From Sphagnum magellanicum (lineage: Eukaryota; Streptophyta; Sphagnopsida; Sphagnales; Sphagnaceae): a stretch of DNA of 64,000 nt. The first letter of the stretch is position 1. Each line of letters starts with the position of its first letter. Positions 46,721 to 59,788 of the stretch are shown here, piece by piece. The stretch covers positions 9,175,958 to 9,239,957 of the forward strand of contig CM038913.1 of NCBI GenBank assembly GCA_021904315.1, in the 5' to 3' direction. Under the pieces are notes generated by a model. The model was not told the DNA's origin, did not search any database, and saw nothing but the letters and a program-made list of their open reading frames with translations. The position numbers and the translations under genes were made by a program.

Positions 46721-49700
46721 TTGGAATATTGATCAAATATGTTGTACCTACTTATATTACCTAAGTTAGGTGGTGACACAAGTCAACAATTGATAGGATA
46801 GAAAATAATGAAATTATTTTTAAAATTTTATTATATTAAATATATATATTTAAAATATAATAATAAATTATATAAATAAAATAAAATAATGTTACCCAAG
46901 TTTTTGGGTCCAATTTGTAATAATTTAAAAAAAATGATTAAACTATCACTAATGATTTCACACATGTTCTTAATGACTAATGGATGAAATGTGCAACATC
47001 ATATTTTAAATGATTATCGTCCTAAACAATTCATCCATAATGACTTTAGGGCTATTGATCATTTTTATTTTCTATGGTTGAAACAAAAGTGTTTTATATT
47101 TTATTGTATAACATCAACATGTTAATGTGCCTTTTCACATCCATATAGGTTGCTAGGTGAAAGGAATGAAATAATCTATGAAAAAGTACATGTTATTGTG
47201 CATGTTCATGATTTTTTGGAATAGGTATTGAAATAATATATTTTTTGAACACTAATTTTTTGAATTACAATGTTACATATATACAAAATGGAACATTTGA
47301 AAACATAGAATTAGGATAAATCCAAAAAATTATCTAGAATGAAAACAAGGCAAGATTTTCAAATTGTGAACTTTTATACTTGTAAAGAAAAATATTCAAA
47401 GAAATATTTTGTACTCTTTCTTTCTCAAGTAGGAGGAAATTTTAAAAATGGTATGAATCATGAGTTTTAAGAATTCATGGATGAAATGTGCAATCAAAGA
47501 ATTGATTAATATAATTGTATTCAAACTTGAAGTATACCCAATAAGTTATATTTCTTGAATAATAAAATGAATAATTAATATTTGATGTTACAAATTCTTT
47601 TCATAGGGTTAAACAAATGAAATTTCTTATTGTTTTTAGGTTTACATGAGCTTTTAATTATTGATTGAATAGCCATATTATAAGCAAGGTTTTTTTTTTT
47701 TTTTTTTTTTTGATGTAGTTTCATTAGTGAACATTATCAAAAGACATAAATAAATTAGAGACATGTTTGTGGACACTATACATTTCTCGAAGCATTTTAA
47801 AATATTTTTGGCTACTTAATTAGTGCCCAATCAAAATTTGACCTTTTCTTAAATTTATTTTGAAAAATGGTGAAAAAACCTCAAAAACCTCAAAAATTTC
47901 GTGGTTTTTTCCCTTTATTTTGAAAATGTCATTAAGATGTGAAAAATTACCACTAAACAAAAGACAATAATTACAAGTTCCAAACTCCAATGATTCATTG
48001 TAATTGGTTGAGGTAAAACTACTTTAGATTCCATAAATCATCCTTTGAACAAGAATTCCGAATTTGAATATCTTTAATTGATTTTCAAATGAAAAAGAAT
48101 GGAAAGGTGTTTTTTTGGATATGTGTTTTTTCAAAGATGTTTATTCAACACCATAATCATAAATAGATTTTCAATATCTTTTGCACCAATTTGCATCCCA
48201 TTTATTTTCAATTGAATTTAAATTGAATTGCATATGAATCCAATCAAATCTGAATTCAATTGAATCTCATATCAATTCAAATTCCATTCCATGTATTTGA
48301 ACTAAATTTAGGAATTTGAATTGAATTGAATTCAAGTTGCATGCAATGTCATTCAATAGGTTTATTCAAATGGAACTCAATTTCTAGAAAATCATTTTTT
48401 CTTTTTTCATTAGTTGATGGTCATTGATAGTGCACAACATAAAGCCCAAATAAATGGTAAGCCCCCAATTTCATGTGAAAATCTCTCAAACTACAAATCT
48501 AATATAAGTTCAAAATATGATAAGCTTATCTTTTAAATTTGTTTTCAATAGGACATATATACTTGAACTATCTTGGAAACAATGTGAAAGATTTTGACAT
48601 ATTTGAAAAGCTTGGTGAATTACTACCAACCTCAAGTGGCTTAAACATAACATTAGGGAATTGTTGGTCACTACTATCATTAAATGTCTCATATGAGACA
48701 TTGAGTGATTTCGCCTTTTCTTCAATTTTGATTTGCTTCCTTTAGGTCACACACCACTTCTTGCATGGTTGGCCAATTTGTGTTGGTAGGTTCAATGCCC
48801 GACATTGCTGTTTCTGCTACTTTCCACATGCTCTCAAGTTTGAAATCGTTGTTCAATGCCTTGTCAATTATGGTATGGATATCACTTGATTGTAAATAAG
48901 GCCTCACCTACAAAATAATTAACACTTCAAATTAAAAAAATTATAGTATCTTTCCCCAGAAGTCATGAGGTACATCGTTTGCAAAATTGCAAATGGACCA
49001 TCAAATTTGAATCCTAGTAAAAAAATGAAAGATTTAAGGTTTAAGGTGAAACCTTTGACATCCTAAATGATAATTGATATGTAAACATGATTGCTTCATC
49101 TTGGATGCAGCAAATTGACTTCTTGGTTACAATAATAACCACAAATATTGATAATATATTAATTGAAATCTGTTATATCTTGAAGATTTTATGTGATGCC
49201 AAATTCAAGCATAATGTAAGTGTGATCATAAAAAACCTTGATCAATTGTCAAACCTTTTAGAAACGGAACGAAACCTCAACTTCTTGATTTTAAAAAAAG
49301 GTCATGTTTGAATTTCAATTAGACTAAAAAGATTGTAAAAACTGTTTGAGGTATAATTCTTCATTGTACTGCAGGACCTCACTTTCTGAAAAAACGAGTT
49401 CTACATGGTTGCTGCATCAAGCTTCTTGGTTGACCATTAAGGAGCATAGTGCTTTTTTCTAGTTCAAGTTTTTAATTCAAAAATTCTCATGGAATTTCCC
49501 ATGCATGTGTGTGATTAGTGATTAGCACCTTCCTACAAAAAATCTTCAAAAAATCTCAATTTCAATCTTATTGTTTTTGCATAAACATCTGTTGTGTACA
49601 GAAACACAACTCACCCATTGCCCAATGTTCCATTCGTTCCCATCATGCAATAATTTGCTGATGGGTGGACACCCGCAGATCAACTCAAGTTACACAATTC

Positions 49701-52700
49701 CAAAGCTGAAAACATCACTTTTGTCCGTCAATTGTTGCTTCTTGTAATATCTGGACAATGTCAAGATCAAAATCAGTCAGATGTTGTATGCAAAAAATTA
49801 GTGAATATTTTATATTTATGAAAAGTTAAAGAAAAAACTTGGATATAGTATTGTAGATATTAAAAAGATTGTACCATAATTCCAAATTTGAAATGAAGAG
49901 AATTTTTTGGTTATTGATATTAGGAAATAATTTTACTTTTTTTAGGGGAAAAAAATTGTTGTTTTTTCAATAAAAATATTAGGATATTTTTGGAATTTCT
50001 ATTCTAATATAAATTCAACTAATTTTTCTAGTTTTAAAGGAAAAATTGCCAAATTTTTTATATCAAAAAAATTGAAAAAAAAACTGTTACAAAAGTAATG
50101 ATTTGAGAAATAATGATAATTTCAAATGTGAGGCACATACTCTGGGTCAAGGTAACCAGCTGTGCCTTTGACCACTGTGGAAATGTGAGAAGCGCTGTCT
50201 TCCATGGTCATTTTGGAAAGCCCAAAATCAGCAACTTTAGCAACCATTTTGTCTGAAAGAAGAATGTTGCTGCTAGTCTTTACATCTCGATGGATTGTTG
50301 GACTTGGGCAGCCTGTATGTAAATACTCCAGTCCTGTGAACAACATTGGACCCACATTGAATTGATCAAAATCTAATAAGATCGAATGCACTAATAACCT
50401 TCCTAACAACTTTTTTCTTGCAGACTTGATAAATGACATGATGCCAATGAGATGTATGTTTTAATAGATGTTAATTGACCAGTCTTCCATTCCAATGGCC
50501 TAGTATCAGAAAACTAACTAGCACAATTGGAATGTTATGAACCTTGGGCAGAATTGAGGGCTATGTTTAGTCGTGTTATCCAGTCCAGTGGATCACTTAT
50601 TGCCTTTGGAGTCCCTGAAATGTCCAGTCCAATTTCACATGCAAATTAGCACTTACTTCATACTTTGCAAACAACATGGTTCAAGTTGCACTGAAGGCAA
50701 ATAATTTGTTCAAAACATCAGTTTCATAGTGTTCAATGGATTATGGAACATGATAAGTCGCTATTCTGTTAGGAGGTAATGGGTTCTACCATGGCTTGTT
50801 CCACATTGTAAGCCATCGATAGCTGTCTGTCTTGCCAAAGAAAAAGGCTGCAATAGATCCTAAAACGGACACAAAAACTGGTTATGTGTAGGGCAAACCT
50901 CTAAGGCAAGGCGTTCCCAAAGTAAGGAGCCTAAGATGAGCTGATTGTTGAGTCTAGCACGACATTTTGGGAATGTTTCTCATCTACCCATTGTAAAGCA
51001 AGAGACAAACATTATCATAAACTTAGAAATATATAAATCATGAGGGGTAGGAGGAGATAGTTCTTACACCTACACCTTAAAAGTGGGAGGGACCTTACAC
51101 CATAAGTAGGCATAATTCCCCTCCTGTCCTCAAGGAGTAGGTCTAAGATACTGTATCTTCTTTAGGAGGGATATTTCATGGACAGAAGGTGCCCTCGAGA
51201 TACACTATGAAAAATTTCAAATGCTTTACTTGGAGGAAACGCTCAAAGAGCAAAGCATTCCTGAAATAAGAGCTCACCCAAGGCAAAGTTGAGTGACATT
51301 TATTTTAGGAATGCCTTGTTTTGAGGGTGTTAACCTGCATAAAACATCAGCACAAATTTTCTTCCCATGATATCCATTAAGGGTATCATGAGAAAAATGG
51401 AAAAAAAGAGATGAGGCATTTCAAAAAGTGAAATGCTCATTGGATTGCCCAATCATTTACAAAGGACAAATTCCACTTGATGATGTGCCCTTCAGATGCA
51501 CTAAAAAAATTCTGCTGGTCTCTATAGACATGAAACACTCATTGTCATGGTATTGAATGGACAGAATAATGATCACTTCATATCAAATGTATAACTAATG
51601 TATTGCAAAGTAATAAAATCAACTATGATTCATAAGTCATACCATAAAGAATTTCGCGAATAGTTCCATTTGACATATACTCATATATCAATATTTGCTC
51701 CCTGCTTTCTTGGCAATAACCAACCAGAGACACCAAATTTTTGTGGTGCACTTGGCTTAGGAGATGAACCTGCAAAAAGAATGAAAAACAAGGCTGATGA
51801 TCTACTAGTCATTTGAGCACAATTTCAAAATTTTATTTGGAATATTCGATGACAAAAATGATCAATTCTGAACAATTCAATATGTTATGGAACTTGATAC
51901 TTGTATAGGCAAATGTAAGTGTTTGCATGTTCACTTTGTCGGAATGTACCTCACTAAAAAACTGAGAATCCTCTTCTTGCAAAATATTGAGAATCATCAA
52001 CGTCTTAACTGCCACCTCTTTTCCATGGGCGAGTTTTCCGTAGTACACACGAGCAAAGCCACCTTCTCCTAGGATCTTTTCAAAATTATTGTCGCATCAA
52101 TTATCTCTTGAAGTGAGTATCTTTTTGCAACTTGTGCGCTATTTGATTCTTCTAGATCTTCAATTCCGCCAGTAGGTATGCAATTCAAAGGAGAACACCA
52201 TTATTTCCAAAGAGCAAAGTTTATACTTATGTGGATCAAGGTACACAGGAGGTTCTTAATGGATTGGAAAAGGTTTTTAAAAACATATTTGCCAAGGATT
52301 GAGGATGTTTTAAATTTAGGCCAATTTGCCAATTAAAGGGTTGCCTATTACTGTACCACCTTAACATGACTAGTTTTCATCAGTTCAATTCGCAAGGTGA
52401 TCACAAATCCTATCCACCAATTACTTCAATTTTTTTGGGAGCACAGTAGAGTTAGCGAATCTAAGGACCAGAACACTTAGTTTGGCTGAAACTGAGGGCA
52501 AAATGAGAAAAAAGGGCAAATAAGGTACCCTATTTTAGAAGCGGTGGTTAAACTGGTTTTACTACCATTGTTAGTGGTTAAAGCAGTTTCATCCTGAGTT
52601 CTCAATTTGTTGAAGGTACCTTCACTTCAGCATTCATTACTGTTGTAATTTAGATTAGTGTTTTTCAAATTATGTGCAATTAACACTATTGTTCTAGTAC

Positions 52701-52904
52701 TTGATCCCTATCTTTTGAAAAATTTGTTCGCTTTATGAATACTCATCAGTTGAGGAAAGACAAGAGTTTTGAAGGGGGCGGGGAATTTGAAATCCATACT
52801 GAGAATCTCTTTAAGGATAACTCTAATAGCACACTTGATTAACAAGATGTTAGTAGTATGCCAAGTCAAGCTTAGTGCTAGAAGACATGAAAAGACTTTC
52901 ACCT

Positions 52905-52990
52905 AGTAATGAACAGGTTTGACCTCAAGACCTTTGTGGTGCCAAACAGGGATTGTACATCGTACCACTGAGCCATCACCCTTGGAGGCT
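52905..52990 (-). mobile_element. tRNA-derived SINE fragment in receptor kinase intron
   Basis: On minus, GATGGCTCAGTGGTACG (52977-52961) is a good Pol III A box and AGGTCAAACCT (52925-52915) a near-match B box, spaced as in plant tRNA-derived SINEs. The body beyond the B box is not identified. Confidence 0.5.
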
Positions 52991-53274
52991 TAGCAACTAA
53001 TTTTCAACTTCATATTGTTGACATTGTGCTGCCATTTCTATTGTTGACTAGGAAAAATATGTTTGTGCTTGTCAAGCTATGACCTCGCATTGTGTTCTGA
53101 AGAATAATAATCTACGTTGTAGATTTACAATCAATAGATAGACAGTTTTAAATTTGGTTGCATCTTAGGAAGTGAAGTACTGTTGGGCAGGTATCAAAAA
53201 CAAGAATAGACAACAAACCCTGGATGGTTATATAAGGGGGTTCTTAGGGGGTTTAGAGCCATGGTTCTCCAAAA

Positions 53275-53475
53275 TCAAATGACAGCCTTCATAACCCTTA
53301 GTTCTTTCATGAAAATACGCCAGTTCTTTGAGATTTTGAAATAACCAGAATGGTCACCTTCTTCAAGATTCTGATTTTTTTCACCAAACCAGAACCAGTG
53401 ATTATCTGATTTTGAAATATTAAAAAAAGAAAAGCTGGTGGTTATTATCAGGATCAAATACCTGAAAGAAAAAGA
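53275..53475. repeat. Dispersed AAGAACCAG-type repeat in intron
   Basis: Words such as TTAGTTCTTTCA, CCAGTTCTTTGA, AAACCAGAACCAGTGATT and AGCTGGTGGTTATTATCA occur here. Very similar words lie at 30536-30800 and, more loosely, inside the Helitrons (9920-10000). It is probably an old dispersed repeat. Confidence 0.4.
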
Positions 53476-56400
53476 AAAACCCGTCCCAACACTGGAGTAC
53501 ATTAGTAAAGTGTAATCACTAGGCAATTAATCTATAGAGTTTTTCTAATCAAGTAGTTGATATCCTATGATGTGGAATTGTTTGCAAGAACATATTGTTA
53601 GATTTCAGTTCAAAACATAGAAAGCACATACCTGGTGTTGCTATAAAAGGGTAACAATGCCTTCCACTAGATATCTTGTGAGGATCAATGACTATATAAT
53701 GTCGGACCAGCAGCAGGGTGATTGCTGTCACAACTATCAAGCCTCCAATTGTAGCTCCAATTATGGCTGGTACGTTACTTTTATTCTTATGGCTTGGACC
53801 TGTGTTTGGTACTGGGGCTGGACTAGGCGCACATGCGTTGGGGCCAAGGCATAAATTTCCAGAGTAACTGCACCAAATAATCAAGTCATTAGCCCACCAC
53901 AAAATAGTTAAAAGGATAAGTTCAAACAATTAAGTTGGACTCTATTATTTCTAGTGACGACAATTCATTGGACCTGGTATAGGTAGGGTGATTTTAGGTT
54001 TTTATAGTGTTTTATTTTACAAAATTTCAACCCAAATTATTTTAGTCCATTCTCAAGTACACACGCATGGAAAGGTGTCTTTTCAAATTTATGTCTTTAA
54101 AGTTTTGTTTTATTTGAAACACCATATTCACAAACAGATTTCCAACTTTTCCACCAATTTGCATCTTATTTCTTTTCATTTGCAATTGGATTGAACCTTG
54201 AATCAATTGTTAACTTGAATTTAGTTGAATTGGAATTCAATTCAAAATTCAATTCAATTAAGGTCCATGCAACATCTTCATTCAATATTTTGATTCATGT
54301 GAAACTCAATTTTTACACAATCAATTAATTTTTTTGATCAATTGATCACCAATAGTGTGCAACAATGTAGAGCCCAAGTACAATACTGCATTAAGTAATT
54401 CATTGCACATGAATTATAAACTTGATTTATAACTAGCTCATAGTTCAATAAAGTGCATCCAAGAGTAATATACAACTTCTAGCGAACCATCAAGAATCGG
54501 GATGGTTCATTTACTGATAGGCATTTTAAAATCTGTGAATACTACTAACTCAAACAATTTGACATTTGACATTTTATCCAAAACTTGTTAGACTACTTTT
54601 GAAAAGTACAATTTGGCCATGTAACCAAAACATTGTTGTATGTCATTTCTTTTCTTTCTAGAATGATTGGCATCCAATAAGAGGAACTTGAAATCCAATT
54701 AGGTTATTTTTTTGCTAGATGAAGAATGTTTAAAAAATTGGATTAGAACTAAATTTAGGCATACTAGGTTATGTATATATTAGTTTAATGGTGGGAACAA
54801 CCTCTTAGGTTCATGAATTATCAATTTAGTTAGCACATGAAGTGCCAATTAGTAACCCACCCTTAAGTAAACAATCCAAATTTGATAATCGTCCATACTG
54901 GAACTTAGTGGTCCATTACCAAGCGGTGATCTCTCTACATGAATCATCGATCTCTGATACTCGGTATAAAATTTCTTGGACCAATGTTGTACAAAGCTGT
55001 TACACAATGAACATGATTAGGTGAAAAAGTCTCTAGTCTCAAGTCTCTACCCTCTGTGAGCCGGTGAGCCAAGCCAACCAATTGACCAAGGTAAAACAAA
55101 ACTTACTTGAAATAGGTCAAGTTTCGATCATGTAAAAGGCCTGAGGGTATGGCTCCCATCAAATTGTTGTTCGACAAATCTCTGGTGCATCCACCCATGT
55201 TTGAAGATTTATCAATCCCCCAATGCTGATCTCTAGTAACTTTACAAAAGCAAAAATCAAACATGTGTACATATGTAAATTTTAAGTCTTGGAATTTGAC
55301 AAATCATGCAAATTAGTGAGATTCAAACATGCATCCAAACATCACAAAACTAATTAGATTCAATCAATGTGAATGTGACACAAGGCCTTAGATCCTTTGA
55401 GATTTGCAAAAGAAAACTTACAAATTTGTTAGGTTTAAAGATGTGAGCCAAGCAGGAATGGAACCTGTAATTTCATTATCATTTAATCTCCTGTAGTGTC
55501 ACAAAACCAAGCATCCATTCAATCAAAAAAATTAGTTTCACATGATAATTAGATTCTTCAGGTCATGTACATGATGTGGCCACATTGATCAATGATCTGT
55601 ACATGCATTATACAATGAGTCCCACCCTGCATTTGTGTATTACAAGATGAGAAAATAAAAAGGGGAAGATAACCAACTCTTACAGGTTATTGTTCACAAC
55701 AAAGACAAATCAATTATATGTGATAGATCCTAAACTACATACTTAAAACCTGGGCCAAAAGAAAATTTTGGAAACAGGCTAGAAGTTGAAAGTTGATTTT
55801 GGTGGCTAATGCACTCACAAGGATTGAAGATTTGTTAAAGCACTTAAAGATTCACGGATGGTGCCCACCAAGGAATTATGATCCAACCACCTTGCACATG
55901 CACACCATTCAGAATATTGATCAGTAACTGAAAGTTTAGATGGCTTGATGATTCTTTGCACGATTTCATTAAATTATAAGGATTTTCTAAAGGTTCAATT
56001 ACACCTGGTTGTTTTTTTGAAAAACCATAGTTCATTCATCCGGCTGTTCAACAGTCCAACTTTTCATATTATACAACAGTATTGACATCAGTATTGTGAA
56101 ACATTATGGAATCGTTAGTATCCATTAAGGTGTGGGGTGGCAGATTGTCATTTTCTTGACCATATTATATGACATAATCTTCTAGTAATGATTGTACATT
56201 GGTAATTTATAGTGACCAAACTGTGGCTGTTGAATATGTAACATTTTTTTATGCCATTGAATCTGCTACCCCAGACCTTAATGCCATGGAATGGCCTCAC
56301 CCTTGCCCATTTTATGTTCCTTTTATCACCTGGCTCACCCCTATGGGCTCACCTAATGCATTAACGGGCAGGGGCTTGACCATTCTATAGTTAGTAAATA

Positions 56401-57689
56401 CTGGGAAGCAAGAGATTGACGAGCAGTTTAAATGAATAAATCATCTCTTAGGTCATATAATTACTCTTACAGAATACTGAGCGCTGACAGATTACTTAGG
56501 GCTTCAGGTATACTGCCTGTCAAATTCAAGTTGGAGAGCCTCCTGTAAACCATGGAATTCAAACAATTAGATGTTGCATGTTGTGTACACATGTACATGT
56601 GATTGACCACCCTCTATTTTCAGGACCCTTCCATTGGACATGCTCTTCCATTGTTGCCTTACTCTGGAGTGTTGTAAACCATCGTTAGAACTTAGTACTA
56701 TGAATTTAACAATTTGGGATTTCATAAATTTGTCAATTGATGAATTGAAATAATCACACTTTTCTTTTACTTCAACTTTTGACAACAATGTTTATCGCTA
56801 GATATTAATGTTCTTTCTTTAGATTATACTATGTCATCATGTGTGACCCATAGGGTGATTGTTAAGACCTCAATTATGGATATTTGTCTTTTTGTGGTGG
56901 ATTTTTAAAAAAATGTAACTTATTATCTTTAGTTTATGATATTTCTTTGCATCTAAGATGGCGCAATGCAAATTCGAAAGTCCAAATTCCTCAAGATCTT
57001 GTGACTAAATTTTTTTTCAAACCGTCCTTGAACCAGTTCTAATTTATTGCTAGGGATTTTAAATGAAAAATGTACTAGCTTGTAAATATACGAAGAACAA
57101 CTTTCACATTCCTCATAAAATGATCACTAGTCAAGTGTTTGTATTTTTCACGTTCAAATCTTTTTTTTTAAATAAAGAAAGGGGACTTTTATCTTACACA
57201 GCAGTAATCCTGGGAGACGGATCAGTTGTACATATAGTCCACTGGTAGGGAGTGCGGACGCATGGATCTCCAGTCCAAGAAGTGAGATTAAAATGATCTT
57301 TTGTCGCCTCGATAGCAGATGCTACATTCAACGCACCAATGGCACATTTAGCATCAAATGACGATTCAGGTCTCGTCCGAACTACATTCAAATTTAAAAA
57401 GGTCATAATAAAAAAAACTTGATATGTACTGAGGTAATTTGATTTCTTAGCAGAAATTGGCCCTTTTCAAACTAAGTAAGTCATGTTTAACAAGTTACAT
57501 TTAACTAGAACATTTGTAAATTGTGTTCGTGGAACCCATGCATAGTTTGTCATAGACATAAAAGATGTACATGATTAATGACGAATATTGCTGAACAAGT
57601 TGCTACGCAACACAACAAGCAAGTTGAACCGGCTTACATCACTTTTATGTTTGAAATGCCTCCTACTCAAAGGTCATCTGGCTTTTTTT

Positions 57690-57830
57690 TTCCTCTCCCA
57701 ATTTCGTGATGTAGCCACATTGGCAATCATCCACAAGAGGAGATAGCTAAATTTGATTATAGGTCAAAGATGAAAGTTGAAAATTTTAAGAATCCTGATA
57801 TATTTTGGGGACCTGCTAGAACCTATTGTC
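57690..57830. repeat. Diverged relative of Helitron internal block in intron
   Basis: CCAATTTCGTGATGTAGCCA and GGCAATCATCC, then ATGAAAGTTGAAAA and AGAACCTATTG, follow the same order as CCAATTTTGTGATGTCACCA, GACCATCATCC, ATGAAAGTTGAAAA and AGAACTTATC at 5083-5230 and 10919-11070. It suggests an older, decayed copy within the receptor kinase locus. Confidence 0.5.
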
Positions 57831-59597
57831 TATATATGGCCCAATAAGAAAAGAAACCCTAATTTAACAGACGTTTGCTGGACTTGGTGCCACAAGACTT
57901 AACTAAAAACAAAGAAGGAAATTTTATGTCTAGTTATTCAAGAGGACTAAATTTTTGGCACTTAGCTCAAACAAGCGGCTCTTTCCATAATAACTCTACC
58001 CTTTAAATGACATCCATAAGGATGATAAATATTCAACAAACTAAATTGGTAACGCCTTGTAGTTAGCATAGGTCCTTCATTTATGCAGGAAATGTTTTTA
58101 TAATGGACTTCACAATGTGCTTCACATCTAAGGATACCAAACTTTGACTCGGTTCTCGGTGCATCACAATGTCTCTACCGTGAAGGGCAGAACCAACAAA
58201 AGAAATTTGAGGTAGAGGTGGAAATGCAGGATCAACTCACTCACCATCTGCAGCAAAGGTTCGTAATCCCACTTTACCAGTCAACTGGAAGAGCTCGACG
58301 CCATTCAAGATGGGTCCAAGAATGGAATCGGTATGACGAACCAGCTCAATAGTCGAGGTGTCGTTGAGCATCATATGAGTCTTTTGTATTTCGTAAGCTC
58401 CATAGAGTCCACCGGTTAGGTTCACAATAGAGATATTAGCTTCCCCTAAAGAGAGTGCCCCATTCACAACAAAGTCGAAGACTCGGGATTCATTTACCAC
58501 TCGTGGATCGATCTCTGCAAAGTACAATGCAAGGTAACTGGCCACACTAGAGGAGCCCAGACGGCTGGTAGTCGGTGAATAGCTCAGATCATACGTGGGC
58601 CAGTATGCCACATTTTGCATCACTATCTCTGGAACCATATCCATAGTCCCAGATGGCTCGTTGTGGTGATATATGTGGCTTCGGTCTCGTCAAACCCTTT
58701 AGAAAACGCCGGCAACCATAAACTGTCGTATTTGTCGTAAGGGTACCTGGCCCACATGCGCCGGCTACACATCGTTAAACGTAATATCACAAGAAATTTT
58801 TTCGGCATTTCCTTGTAGGGAAATGTAGAAACCTCTGACGAACTAAAGTTAAATTAACAAAATGAAAGCTCTTAATGGAATCGTAGAACCAATGATTTAA
58901 TCAATGTTTTATTCTAAGCTTCCGATTGTGAAACAGAGCATGGATCAGTGTATTTTCCCATTGTCAAACAAACCATTTCATGTTTGCATAGCTGGGGAAA
59001 TTCAAGTTCTTCTTCATGGTTCCACAGGGAATCCTAAAAAAGTTTCTTGTGTTGTACTGAGTACTTGAGTTTCGACCTGGGACGACCAGCGTGGAGAGCG
59101 GCTGCTTGCAACCAGCTCAAAACTATATCATTCTGTCGGTGTTGCACTTAGAAGACGACCAGCTACTCAACCTTGACACCATGAGTTTATAAGATCAGAT
59201 CATTTCAAAGGGCCTGCAGCAAGGGTTCCAAGGGGATGAAAGAATTACGGTTTACCTTATGACATTTTGTGTCCAATTCCCCAAATAAACATGGAATATA
59301 CACGTCATATACACCCCGGCGGTTTGCACAACGGTATACATAGTAGCGGTATCAAGAGGTCTCAACTCCAAAGAAGAGATGAAAGGGACGCTCGTGTCCG
59401 TCGGATGCAAGCGCGCAAGGCAGACATAAATATTGACACTGTGTGGCGGACATGTAGACCTCGTATGTAATGTTGTTATTATTTTGCGCGAAATCAGGGA
59501 CGGCCACCAGCTCTGCCTCGATTTCCAGGTTGAAGCTTGGAGGTGCAGCTGAAGCACTGCTAAGAAAATCATAGTAGAAAAACGTCGCACGGACCAT

Positions 59598-59788
59598 TCA
59601 TCTCCTTTGAAGTCTCTTCAACGCCAGTGTTTCAAGAAAGTTTTAAATCATAATAAATATACTTCATAGAAATTGTTGTTTGGCCAAGTTTCATTAGTTT
59701 ATTGGAAACATCTTGTACAAGGGATTGAACTTTTAGAAAGAAGGAAGTGGCACTAAGGATTTTTATAATTTGTTTACAACACATGATG
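59598..59788. other. Short gap between ankyrin gene and receptor kinase remnant
   Basis: These 190 bp of AT-rich DNA separate the ankyrin gene stop from the first surviving malectin exon. There is no room for the missing receptor signal peptide and N-terminal malectin exons. Confidence 0.7.

Larger units (their letters stand above)
38221..48721. other. AT-rich gene-poor region
   Basis: About 10.5 kb without a recognisable gene. It includes a GC-richer island at 40880-41090 with a 68-codon ORF of unknown meaning, a near-duplicate of about 45 bp at 42680-42735 (GTGAGCTGACCTCC words), TAG-rich degenerate repeats (44880-45330, 45930-46110), an A-rich repeat block between them, (TA)n tracts near 46190 and 46470, a SINE-like sequence at 46636-46720, and a T run at 47691-47711. 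No tRNA or rRNA was seen. Confidence 0.55.
48722..59597 (-). pseudogene. Malectin-like LRR receptor kinase, broken and 5' truncated
   Basis: Exons, approximate, 5' to 3' on minus: 59597-59256 and 58746-58245 (malectin-like ectodomain), 57381-57198 (GDPC-type linker, WTGDPCVRTPYQW), four LRR exons (56542-56472, 55891-55819, 55490-55422, 55181-55107), 53867-53632 (transmembrane segment IIGATIGGLIVVTAITLLLV), then kinase exons 52157-51950, 51769-51643, 50614-50543, 50333-50141, 49750-49615 and 48907-48722. The kinase keeps GEGGFARVYYG, AVK, HRDVK, ADFGLSK and DPE. Splice sites and phases agree across the kinase exons. Defects: frameshifts near 59438-59452, 58655-58675 and 52088 (one base missing in the codons before NNFEKILGEGG), and a TAA at 49690-49692 in FGIV*LEL. 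The signal peptide and first half of the malectin domain are absent; the ankyrin gene's stop is only ~190 bp upstream. Proteins of this family are plasma-membrane Ser/Thr receptor kinases. Confidence 0.88.
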
